A stretch of 64,000 bases of DNA from Acidimicrobiia bacterium (GTDB lineage: Bacteria > Actinomycetota > Acidimicrobiia > Acidimicrobiales > Aldehydirespiratoraceae). The stretch spans positions 434,001 through 498,000 of the forward strand of contig JAJEHD010000018.1 in assembly GCA_022819505.1 (NCBI GenBank). The letters run 5' to 3'. Position numbers and translations under genes: made by a program. The notes below the pieces were generated by a model. It searched no databases. It was not told the DNA's origin and saw only the letters and a list, made by a program, of their open reading frames with translations. Positions within the stretch are counted from its first letter, which is position 1, and each line of letters starts with the position of its first letter. Below are positions 16,903 through 24,447 of the stretch, in pieces.

Positions 16903-17373
16903 ATGCTCGACGTGGACTCGCAGGCCCCTGACTTCGAAGCACCCGACCAGCACGGCAACCCCGTGCGGCTCGCCGACCTCCGGGGCAGCTGGGTGGTGCT
17001 GTGGTGGTACCCCGAGGCCTCGACCGCCGGTTGAACCAAGGAGGGCAGGGGGTTCCGTGATCGAGCCCCGGAGTTCACCGCAGCCAGCGCCGTAGTGGTC
17101 GGAGCCTCGTTCGACACCGTCGAGGAGCAGATCGCCTTCGCCGAGACCGAGAGCTTCCCTTTCGCGCTGATCAGCGACACCGACAAGGCCGTCGGCCGCC
17201 TCTACCACGCCGAGCGCGAGCCGGGGGAGGACTACTACGACTGGGGGGTACCGCGCCGCATCACCTACCTGATCGACCCCGAGGGCCAGATCGCCGCGGC
17301 CTACGACCTAGCGGGCCAGGACCTCGCCGGCCACGCCGCCCAGGTGCTAGCCGACATAGCAGCCCGCTCCTGA
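16903..17373 (+). CDS. bcp: Bcp-type peroxiredoxin, probable selenoprotein (TGA = Sec44)
   Basis: From ATG 16903 the frame reads as a complete 156-residue AhpC/TSA-Bcp peroxiredoxin with one in-frame TGA at 17032-17034 (codon 44). Before it comes WVVLWWYPEASTAG and after it TKEGRGFRD. The TGA therefore sits exactly where the family has its peroxidatic Cys (TPGCT-type motif). The frame continues cleanly through VVGASFDTVEEQIAF and ITYLIDPEGQIAAAYDLAG to 17373. No Cys occurs anywhere in the protein, so selenocysteine would be the sole redox centre. A SECIS-like hairpin follows at a suitable distance. TATCTT ends 7 nt before the ATG. Standard gene calling would truncate it to the part after the TGA. 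Confidence 0.82.
17049..17069 (+). promoter_or_regulatory. Candidate bacterial SECIS element
   Basis: A 7-bp stem (17049-17055 with 17063-17069; one G-T pair) closes a 7-nt loop CGTGATC with G as the second loop base. That G is 22 nt after the TGA codon. Bacterial SECIS hairpins lie just downstream of UGA with a G in the first two apical-loop positions roughly 16-37 nt away, so both rules are met. Function is inferred; SelB recognition cannot be tested here. Confidence 0.65.
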
Positions 17374-17418
17374 CGGGTTCCGACCCGTCGCGACTACGGC
17401 TGGAGATTCGGCGCCGGT

Positions 17419-18642
17419 CTAGGCGGCGTTGTCGTAGACCGCCTTCTCGAAGTCGAGGAACCCGCCCACCGAGGTTGGGTCAGCGAAGGGGAAGATCTGG
17501 GTGGCCCAGAAGCCGCCCACACCGTTGGCCCGGTCGATCCAGTAGTACAGGTTGGCGAGCCCGGCCCAGGCCAGAGCGCCGGCGGGCCGGCCGGTGGGCG
17601 CCTCCTCTTCGTTGATCATGAAGGTCAGCGCCCACGTCTTGGGCATTCCCGGGAAGAACTCTGCATCGTTGGACAGGCGCGGGTTCGACACGGGAAGCAC
17701 CGTCTTGGCCACCTCGGTGGCTCCAAGACCGGGCAGCATCTTGATGAACATGCCTTCCGGCAGGTGGTTTCGACACGCCATCTCGACGGTCTCGGGCTTG
17801 AGGATCTGCTCGCCGTTGGGGCCGGCCCCGTCGTTGAGCCACATCCGGATGAACTTGGCGTAGTCCTCGGCGGTGCCGTAGAGGCCGTGGCCGGCCATGT
17901 GGATCTCCGGGTCGGGCGGCAACTCCACCCCGGGCAGCGGTATGAGCGACCCGTCGGAGTCCTCGCGTGCGTGGATCGTCGCCATGCGCTCACGCATCGA
18001 CGGCGTCATCGAGAACGCGGTCGAGTCCATTCCCAGCGGGCCGAGCACCCGCTCGTCGAGCACCTCGCCCAGCCGCTTGCCGGTGATGCCCTCCACCACC
18101 TGACCGGCCCAGTCGATGTTCGAGCCATACTCCCACTGCTCACCCGGATCGAAGAGCAGGGGAGTCTCGATAGAGGCGTAAGAGGCATCGACCACCCACG
18201 GCTGGCCCTGCTCGTTGGCCAGCCTCGTGTACGTGTCGTTGAAGAAGTCGTAGGTGAGTCCGGCCGTGTGGGTCAGCAGCTGGCGCGTCGTGATGTCGCT
18301 CTTGGGAGAGCGCAGCCTCGGCGCCCCATCGTCGTCGAACCCCTCGAGGACACCGAGCCCGCCGATCCTCGGCACGTACTCCTTCGCCGGGGCGTCCAGG
18401 TCCAGGTCACCCTGCTCGACGAGCTGCAGGCAGGCGGTGCCGCCGATGGCTTTGGTGGTCGAGAAGATCGCGCACACCGTGTCGGTGGTGAAGGGCTCTC
18501 CCCCGAGGACGCGCTCGCCCCGGGCGCCCCGGTAGATGTCCCCGTCGCGGTCGGTGGCGACCGCGGCCACTCCGGGCACACGCGGCGATCCCGATACCAC
18601 GCCGTCCAATACCGCATCCGCGGCCGATCTGACATCACCCAT
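17419..18642 (-). CDS. Serine beta-lactamase-family hydrolase (EstB-like esterase)
   Basis: A 407-residue class C beta-lactamase-fold protein. These are usually esterases or peptidase-like enzymes rather than true beta-lactamases. The catalytic SxxK is in [10 protein letters not shown] and the second motif Y-x-N is in [25 protein letters not shown] contributes the third site. I chose ATG 18642 ([13 protein letters not shown]) because GGAGAG lies 6 nt upstream; the frame stays open further upstream but without family resemblance. No signal peptide is evident, suggesting a cytosolic enzyme. It is transcribed away from the ligJK genes. Confidence 0.88.
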   Translation of the reverse strand: MGDVRSAADAVLDGVVSGSPRVPGVAAVATDRDGDIYRGARGERVLGGEPFTTDTVCAIFSTTKAIGGTACLQLVEQGDLDLDAPAKEYVPRIGGLGVLEGFDDDGAPRLRSPKSDITTRQLLTHTAGLTYDFFNDTYTRLANEQGQPWVVDASYASIETPLLFDPGEQWEYGSNIDWAGQVVEGITGKRLGEVLDERVLGPLGMDSTAFSMTPSMRERMATIHAREDSDGSLIPLPGVELPPDPEIHMAGHGLYGTAEDYAKFIRMWLNDGAGPNGEQILKPETVEMACRNHLPEGMFIKMLPGLGATEVAKTVLPVSNPRLSNDAEFFPGMPKTWALTFMINEEEAPTGRPAGALAWAGLANLYYWIDRANGVGGFWATQIFPFADPTSVGGFLDFEKAVYDNAA

Positions 18643-18801
18643 GGCATCTCTCCGATCTGCGAGGTTCTGGTGGGGGACCAAGACTCTCTCACCGACTTCG
18701 CCTGCCGTCCACTCGCCCAATGCCTGGCAGGCTGGAGGGCGCAAGCTGCACTCCCGTGATGATCCGTAGGATGCCTGCGGTCATTCCCGGGGAGGATGCT
18801 G

Positions 18802-19809
18802 GTGATCATCGACTGCCACGGCCACTACACCACCACGCCGCCCGCAGTGGGGGAGTGGCGCGAGGCCCAGAAGGCCGCGGTGGCGTCCGATCCGGGCCAC
18901 GTCGGGAGCAAGGGCGAGATCGCGGTCAGCGACGACGAGATCCGCGAGAGCCTGGAGGGCGCCCAGCTCGCCTTCCAGCGCGAGCGGGGCACCGACCTGA
19001 CGATCTTCTCGCCCCGGGCGAGCTGGATGGGCCATCACATCGGCAACCAGCACACCTCGAGGTTCTGGACCCAGCACCAGAACGAGCTGATACGGCGAGT
19101 GTGCGACCTGTACCCCCGCAACTTCGCCCCGGTGGCTCAGCTGCCCCAGTCGCCGGGCACGCCCATCGACGCCTCGGTGCGGGAGCTGCGGCGCTGCACG
19201 GAAGAGATGGGCTTCGTCGGCTGCAACGTCAACCCCGACCCAAGCGGCGGCCACTGGAACGGGCCGCCGCTCTGGGACCGCTACTGGTGGCCGCTGTGGG
19301 AGGCGATGTGCGAGCTCGACGTGCCGGCCATGATCCATGTCAGCGCGGCCTGCAACGAGAACTTCCACACCACCGGCTCGCACTACCTGGGCGCCGACAC
19401 GACCGCATTCATGCAGGCGCTCACCTCGGGATTCGTTCACGACTTCGAGGGGCTGCGGCTGGTGATCCCCCACGGCGGGGGAGCGGTTCCCTACCACTGG
19501 GGACGCTTCGCAGGGATGGCCCAGGACTCGGGCTGGGACCTGGACGGCCTGATGGAGCACATCTGGTTCGACACCTGCGTCTACCACCAGCGGGGCATCG
19601 ACCTCCTCACCGACGTCGTGCCGGCCGGCAACATCCTGTTCGCGTCCGAGATGGTGGGCGCGGTGCGGGGCATCGACCCCGCCACCGGCCACCACTACGA
19701 CGACACCCGCCGCTACATAGACAGCGCCGATCTCGACGACGAGGCTCGGGCCAAGATCTTCGAGGGCAACGCCCGGCGGGTCTACCCCCGACTGGAGGTG
19801 AAGCAATGA
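18802..19809 (+). CDS. ligJ: 4-oxalomesaconate hydratase (LigJ-type amidohydrolase)
   Basis: A 335-residue amidohydrolase-fold metalloenzyme. It hydrates 4-oxalomesaconate to 4-carboxy-4-hydroxy-2-oxoadipate in protocatechuate 4,5-cleavage and gallate pathways. It matches LigJ of Sphingobium closely by recall: IIDCHGHY (HxH metal site), TIFSPRASWMGHHIG, LGADTTAFMQAL, IPHGGGAVPYHWGRF and ILFASEMVGAVRGIDP. GTG 18802 is preferred because GGGGAGG is then 6 nt upstream and the protein starts MIIDCHGHY like LigJ; ATG 18796 would leave no spacing. It overlaps ligK by ATGA. Confidence 0.9.
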   Translation: MIIDCHGHYTTTPPAVGEWREAQKAAVASDPGHVGSKGEIAVSDDEIRESLEGAQLAFQRERGTDLTIFSPRASWMGHHIGNQHTSRFWTQHQNELIRRVCDLYPRNFAPVAQLPQSPGTPIDASVRELRRCTEEMGFVGCNVNPDPSGGHWNGPPLWDRYWWPLWEAMCELDVPAMIHVSAACNENFHTTGSHYLGADTTAFMQALTSGFVHDFEGLRLVIPHGGGAVPYHWGRFAGMAQDSGWDLDGLMEHIWFDTCVYHQRGIDLLTDVVPAGNILFASEMVGAVRGIDPATGHHYDDTRRYIDSADLDDEARAKIFEGNARRVYPRLEVKQ

Positions 19810-20516
19810 GCGGACACGGCCGTCCGGTAGTGGTTCGCACGGTGGAGCGGGCCGACCCCTCCGTCGTCGACGGTCTGGCGGCGATGGGGAGTGCCACCGT
19901 GCACGAGGCCATCGGTCGGCGGGGCTTCCTCGGTCCCGACATCCGCCCCATCCAGTCCGGCACCCGCATCGCGGGCTCCGCGGTGACCGCGCTGTGCCAT
20001 CCCGGTGACAATCTGATGATTCACGCCGCGGTTGAGACATGCCAGCCGGGTGACATCCTGGTCGTGGCGGTCAGTGCGCCCTCGACGCACGGCTTCTTCG
20101 GGGACCTGCTGGGTACTTCGGTCCAGGCCCGGGGAGTGCGAGGCCTGGTGATCGACGCGGGCGTGCGCGACACCGCCGAGCTGCGGGCCATGGGCTTCCC
20201 GGCGTGGAGCCGGCACGTCTCCTGCCAGGGCACCGTCAAGGCCACTGCGGGATCGGTCAACGTGCCGGTGGTGGTCGGCGGCCAGCTGGTCGGCCCCGGC
20301 GACGTCGTGTGCGCCGACGACGACGGCGTGGTCGTGGTGGCCCGCCCCGAGGCCGGGTGGGCGCTGGAGATGTCACGGCAACGGGTAGCCAAGGAGGAGG
20401 ACGCCCGGGAGCGGCTGGCGGCCGGCGAGCTGGGTCTGGACATGTACGGCCTACGCCGGCAGCTGGTCGACATGGGCGTCCACTGGGCGGACACCCCCGA
20501 CGATCCGGCCGGCTAG
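19806..20516 (+). CDS. ligK: 4-carboxy-4-hydroxy-2-oxoadipate aldolase / oxaloacetate decarboxylase
   Basis: A 236-residue class II aldolase of the RraA/LigK family. It cleaves 4-carboxy-4-hydroxy-2-oxoadipate to pyruvate and oxaloacetate, the final step of the pathway served by LigJ. Key segments are SATVHEAIGRRGFLGPDIRP, the active-site loop FGDLLGTSVQARGVRGLVIDAGVRD (Arg/Asp Mg2+ site) and GDVVCADDDGVVVV. The start overlaps the ligJ stop by 4 nt, so the two enzymes are co-translated. Length matches LigK. Gene order ligJ-ligK supports the assignment. Confidence 0.9.
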   Translation: MSGHGRPVVVRTVERADPSVVDGLAAMGSATVHEAIGRRGFLGPDIRPIQSGTRIAGSAVTALCHPGDNLMIHAAVETCQPGDILVVAVSAPSTHGFFGDLLGTSVQARGVRGLVIDAGVRDTAELRAMGFPAWSRHVSCQGTVKATAGSVNVPVVVGGQLVGPGDVVCADDDGVVVVARPEAGWALEMSRQRVAKEEDARERLAAGELGLDMYGLRRQLVDMGVHWADTPDDPAG

Positions 20517-20540
20517 GGCCGTGCCCCGGCCCCGACCGGA

Positions 20541-21410
20541 TCAGGCGAAGTCGTAGAGGCGCTGGGGGTTGTCGACCAGGATCCGGTTGCGGTCCGCCTC
20601 GTCGGGGGCGAACACGGCCAGCAGGTCCACGAGGTCTCCGTCGTCGGGCATGTGGCGCACGTTGGGATGGGGCCAGTCGGTGCCCCAGAGCACCCGGTCG
20701 CCGGCGGCCGCGATGAGCGCGGCGGCCAGCGGAGCCACGTCGTCATAGGGCGGGCGGCCCCCGGCGGTGAGCCGCTCTGCCCCGGAGATCTTCACCCAGG
20801 ACCCTTCGTGTTGCATGAGTTCCAGCAGCGCGGCGAACGGCGGCTGTTCGAGACCGCCGGCTGCGGGCACGCGGGCCATGTGGTCGATGATGAACGGGCA
20901 CGGCAGGCGGAGCAGCACGCCGGCGAAGTCGGGCAGATCGGAGGCGTCGAGGTGCACGACCATGTGCCAGCCCCGCGGCGCCACCCTGCCGGCGGTGCGC
21001 TCCAAGGCCCCCAGGTCGCCGCCTCCGAGATGCCTGACGAAGTTGAACCGGGCGCCCCGCACCCCGGCCCCGTGCAGCCGGTCGATCTCGGACTCCGGGC
21101 AGGACTCGTCGATCATGGCCACACCGGCGTACCGGCCGCCGGACCGCAGCAGCGCGTCGACCATGGCCGAGTTGTCGGTTCCGTGGCAACTGGCCTGAAC
21201 CAGCACGGCCCGGCTCAGCCCCATCCGCTCATGCAGCCCCGCGAGCTGGTCCGCGCCCGCGTCGGGGGGCGTGTAGGACCGGCCGGCCGCGAAGGGGAAG
21301 CGGCTCGCCGGTCCGAACACATGGCAGTGGGCGTCACAGGCACCCGGTGGCGGGGTGAACGCCGCCGGAGGGTGCGGATCCGGATGGGGAGGCGGGATTG
21401 TCGGCTGCAT
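20541..21410 (-). CDS. ligI: 2-pyrone-4,6-dicarboxylate lactonase
   Basis: A 289-residue amidohydrolase that opens 2-pyrone-4,6-dicarboxylate to the 4-oxalomesaconate tautomer pool. LigI hallmarks are visible: CDAHCHVFGPASRFPFA (HxH), VLVQASCHGTDNSAMVDALL, GVRGARFNFV and VLWGTDWPHPN with the catalytic Asp. A proline/His-rich N-terminal tail of ~20 residues precedes the domain. It is convergent with ligK (24 bp apart) and 21 bp downstream of ligU on the same strand, forming a ligU-ligI operon. Confidence 0.9.
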   Translation of the reverse strand: MQPTIPPPHPDPHPPAAFTPPPGACDAHCHVFGPASRFPFAAGRSYTPPDAGADQLAGLHERMGLSRAVLVQASCHGTDNSAMVDALLRSGGRYAGVAMIDESCPESEIDRLHGAGVRGARFNFVRHLGGGDLGALERTAGRVAPRGWHMVVHLDASDLPDFAGVLLRLPCPFIIDHMARVPAAGGLEQPPFAALLELMQHEGSWVKISGAERLTAGGRPPYDDVAPLAAALIAAAGDRVLWGTDWPHPNVRHMPDDGDLVDLLAVFAPDEADRNRILVDNPQRLYDFA

Positions 21411-21431
21411 GCCGGCGGCGCCGTTCGCCGC

Positions 21432-22541
21432 TCAGCTTGGACGGGGGAAGACGACCCCGTCGAAGAGCTTTCGGGCGGTGCGGATGATCCCCGCGCTCTC
21501 CACCGCGGGCACCGCTCCCGGCCGGGTGGTGAGGCTCACTGCGGCCTCGAAGGTGCCGGTCGGATGCTCCAGCGTGACCATCCGATCGATCCGGGACGCT
21601 CCGGCCGGTCCGGGACCTCCGCCGGCTCCGTCGTGCAGCATCTCGTTCCCGACGGCGTCGGGCAGCACCGCGGCGGTGGCGACCGAGACCGCACCAAGCA
21701 CGCCGATGGCCTCGTGGCAGCGATGGGGGATGAAGGTCCGCGTGCAGAGGTGTCCTTCGGCGGTCCGGGGCGGCGCCACGAGGGTCATCTTGGGCACAGT
21801 GGAGTCAGTCACGTCCCCTAAGCCCATCAGACGGCCCGCGGCTCTGCGCACCTCCTCGAGCCGGATCCGCAGGCGGCTGTCGGCTTCGAGGGTGGCGCAG
21901 TCCTCGTAGCCGGTCGCGCCAAGGTCGCCGGCTCGCATCACGACCGTCGGCATGCCGTTGTCGACGAGGGTGCAGTCCACCCCCTCGACGGAGTCGGTGA
22001 GGTTGCCGGTGGGGAGCAACGCGCCGCAGGAGCCACCCGCGATGTCCTCGAAGTCGAGCCGCACCGCGGCCGCCGTGCCGGGTACGCCCGCGATGGACGC
22101 CGGGCCGGAGTAGTCGGGCATGCCGTCTCGAATCGGGAACGTCGCGGTGGCCACCGATCCGGTGTTCACCATGTGGATCCGCACCCTTGCTTCGGCCCCA
22201 TTCGGAGTGACCAGGCCTCTCTCCACCGCGAACGGTCCCACCCCGGCCAGCATGTTGCCGCAGTTCTGGGCGTCGCTGACGAGGGGCTCGTCCACCGAGG
22301 GCTGAAGGAACAGGTAGTCGACGCCGGCACCGGGACCGGACCGCGGACCTACGACGGCCACCTTGGTGGTGAGCGCATGAGCTCCGCCGATGCCGTCGAT
22401 CTGGCGGGGGTCCGGTGACCCGACGATGCGCAGGATGAGGTCGTCTCGCTCGGCGGGATCGTCGGGCAGGTCCAGGCTGCGGAAATAGGCGCCCTTGGAG
22501 GTCCCGCCTCGCATCAGCATGCACGGCACGCTCTCGATCAC
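21432..22541 (-). CDS. ligU: 4-oxalomesaconate tautomerase (LigU / PrpF family)
   Basis: A 369-residue PrpF-fold isomerase. It shifts the double bond of 4-oxalomesaconate so that LigJ can hydrate it. Family motifs are CMLMRGGTSKGAYF at the N-terminus, DGIGGAHALTTKVAVV and SDAQNCGNMLAGVGPFA, and SGSCGA-like GGSCGALLPTGN. Placement beside ligI, with ligJK convergent, supports LigU/GalD over other PrpF proteins. The N-terminal ATG at 22541 is 58 bp from the divergent CoA-transferase start, so the two share a promoter region. Confidence 0.88.
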   Translation of the reverse strand: MIESVPCMLMRGGTSKGAYFRSLDLPDDPAERDDLILRIVGSPDPRQIDGIGGAHALTTKVAVVGPRSGPGAGVDYLFLQPSVDEPLVSDAQNCGNMLAGVGPFAVERGLVTPNGAEARVRIHMVNTGSVATATFPIRDGMPDYSGPASIAGVPGTAAAVRLDFEDIAGGSCGALLPTGNLTDSVEGVDCTLVDNGMPTVVMRAGDLGATGYEDCATLEADSRLRIRLEEVRRAAGRLMGLGDVTDSTVPKMTLVAPPRTAEGHLCTRTFIPHRCHEAIGVLGAVSVATAAVLPDAVGNEMLHDGAGGGPGPAGASRIDRMVTLEHPTGTFEAAVSLTTRPGAVPAVESAGIIRTARKLFDGVVFPRPS

Positions 22542-22599
22542 ACCGTCATTGTGCCCGCGAGGCGTCGACGAGCGCGCCGCATGTTCTAGCTTCGGGCTT

Positions 22600-23829
22600 G
22601 TGATCGGCGATGCGGTGCTGGACGGCCTGCGAGTGGTCGAGGGCTCGGCGTTCGTGGCCGCGCCCTCGGGGGGTATGGCGCTGGCTCAGCTGGGAGCCGA
22701 GGTGGTGCGCTTCGACCGGATCGGCGGGGGCATCGACTACGGGCGGTGGCCGCTCACGGCCGAAGGCCGCTCGCTGTACTGGGCAGGCCTGAACAAGGGC
22801 AAGAAGTCGGTGGCCGTCAACCTGCGCGATCCGGTCGCCCACGAGCTGCTCTCCGAGTTGATCGGTGCGGCCGGCACGTTCCTCACCAACTTCCCGGCCC
22901 AGGGGTGGATGGCCCCCGAGAGGCTGACGGCAAGGCGGCCCGATCTGGTGATGGTGGCCATCACCGGCAACCGCGACGGGACCACCGCGGTGGACTACAC
23001 CGTCAACGCCGCGGTCGGGTTCCCGATGGTGACCGGCCCTGCGGACCTCGACGATCCGGTCAACAGCGTGCTGCCCGCATGGGACCTGCTGTGCGGGCAG
23101 ACGGCTGCCGTCGGGATCCTGGCCGCCGAGCGGCGCCGGCTGCTGACGGGGGACGGGTCGGTGATGATGCTGGCATTGAGCGATGTAGCCCTGGCGGCCA
23201 CGGCGGCGCTGGGCTATGTCGCCGAGGTCCAGGTCAACGGCGCGATCCGGCCTCGCGGCGGCAACGACCTCTACGGCGCGTTCGGTGTGGAGCTTTCCAC
23301 CGCGGATGAGCGCCGCCTGTATGCGGTGGGCATCAGCGGCCGGCAGTGGGCGTCACTTCTGGAGGCCACCGAGAGCGAGGCCGCGGTGGCTGAGATCGCC
23401 TCGGCCCGGGGCCTCGACTTCACCGACGAAGGCGACCGCTACGAGGCCCGCCACGAGATCAAGGCGGTGATGCAGGACTGGGCCGGCGCGCGGTCCTTCG
23501 CCGAAGCGGTCGAGCGCCTGAACGCGCTGGGAGTCTGCTGGGGGCCCTACCAGACTTTCGCGGAGCTGGTCGAGAACGACCGGCGCTGCTCGCCTGCTGC
23601 CGGGCTGTTCCGTGAGGTGGACCAGCCCGGCATCGGTCCCTACCTGGTGCCGGGGTCGCCGCTGGCCTTCGCACCCGGCCCCGGGACGGGACCCGGTGCG
23701 CTCGGCGACGCCGCGACCGCTCCTGTGCTGGGGCAGCACACCGACGAGGTGCTGGCCGGCTGGCTGGGACTCTCAGCCGGTGAGATCGGCCGCCTGCACG
23801 ACGCGGGCGTGGTCGCAGGCGGGAGCTAG
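22600..23829 (+). CDS. Class III (CaiB/BaiF-type) CoA-transferase
   Basis: A 409-residue formyl-CoA-transferase-superfamily protein moving CoA between carboxylic acids. The opening LDGLRVVEGSAFVAAPSGGMALAQLGAEVVRFD and NKGKKSVAVNLRDP are diagnostic. The catalytic Asp was not assigned by eye. GTG 22600 is chosen because TAGCTT ends 7 nt before it (leaderless) and the domain begins at once; the frame is open upstream without resemblance. It is divergent from ligU. A role in activating an aromatic or dicarboxylic acid is possible but only inferred from location. Confidence 0.88.
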   Translation: MIGDAVLDGLRVVEGSAFVAAPSGGMALAQLGAEVVRFDRIGGGIDYGRWPLTAEGRSLYWAGLNKGKKSVAVNLRDPVAHELLSELIGAAGTFLTNFPAQGWMAPERLTARRPDLVMVAITGNRDGTTAVDYTVNAAVGFPMVTGPADLDDPVNSVLPAWDLLCGQTAAVGILAAERRRLLTGDGSVMMLALSDVALAATAALGYVAEVQVNGAIRPRGGNDLYGAFGVELSTADERRLYAVGISGRQWASLLEATESEAAVAEIASARGLDFTDEGDRYEARHEIKAVMQDWAGARSFAEAVERLNALGVCWGPYQTFAELVENDRRCSPAAGLFREVDQPGIGPYLVPGSPLAFAPGPGTGPGALGDAATAPVLGQHTDEVLAGWLGLSAGEIGRLHDAGVVAGGS

Positions 23830-23941
23830 ATGGGGCATGTCGCAGAATTGTCAGAGTTATTCAGGATACTAGTTTGTGAAATATAGGACGCACCAATAAC
23901 TAGGCTCTGACCTGCTCTTTTTCCGAAAGCGAACGTTCGTC

Positions 23942-23969
23942 TTGCACAACTGTATACCGATGCTAGATT
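23942..23969 (+). promoter_or_regulatory. Promoter of the WhiB-like gene within an 18-bp tandem duplication
   Basis: TTGCAC (23942-23947) and TAGATT (23964-23969) are 16 nt apart, and ATG 23978 follows 8 nt later. The TAGATT overlaps a tandem 18-bp duplication: TGTATACCGATGCT at 23951-23964 and again at 23969-23982, each copy supplying an ATG. Promoter function is inferred. Confidence 0.45.
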
Positions 23970-23977
23970 GTATACCG

Positions 23978-24316
23978 ATGCTCGAGGTGTACGAGACGGC
24001 CGTAGCACCGGTGGGCTCCACGGCCTGGATGGAGCAGGGGCGCTGCGTGGGCGAGAGCGACCTGTTCTTCGCTCCGTTCGCCGAGCGGCCCGAGGCCCGT
24101 GTTCGCCGCGAGGCTCGGGCCCGGTCGATCTGCGAGCAGTGCGTGGTACTGATCGCTTGCCGCGACTATGCCCGCAGGAACCGCGAACTCGGCTTCTGGG
24201 GAGGCGAGAGCGAGTCGGAACGGGCCGAGGCCGGATTCGCTCCGACCACGCCGATCGTGGGCCGCAAGCGTGTCGCGGAGGAACGCGCCCTCGACGCCAT
24301 GCGCCGAGTCCGCTGA
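23978..24316 (+). CDS. WhiB-like iron-sulfur transcriptional regulator
   Basis: A 112-residue Wbl protein, a family confined to actinobacteria and their phages. Four cysteines (C23, C52, C55, C61; GRC and CEQCVVLIAC) would ligate a 4Fe-4S cluster sensing redox or NO. GFWGGESESER is the G(V/I)WGG turn that follows, and the Arg/Lys-rich tail VGRKRVAEERAL is the DNA/sigma-contact region. Start 23978 is preferred by promoter spacing; 23960 and an upstream TTG are alternatives created by the 18-bp duplication. It stands alone, with no visible target besides the neighbouring surface-protein gene. Confidence 0.9.
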   Translation: MLEVYETAVAPVGSTAWMEQGRCVGESDLFFAPFAERPEARVRREARARSICEQCVVLIACRDYARRNRELGFWGGESESERAEAGFAPTTPIVGRKRVAEERALDAMRRVR

Positions 24317-24447
24317 CAGCGCGGACCCCTCCTACAAGTCGAACGACCGCCGGCGCGGGGTCGTCGCCGTGCTTTACGTTCTCGGCTGCCCTTGCTACCG
24401 TCCGAGCCGGCGGCGCCAGCGAGGTGCCCGCGACCAAGGAAGTCTGA

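Noticed and set aside
23930..23939. CGAACGTTCG palindrome (and GAACGTTC at 8582-8589) as LexA/SOS boxes
   Set aside because: The actinobacterial SOS box has a 4-nt spacer between GAAC and GTTC; both sites lack it.
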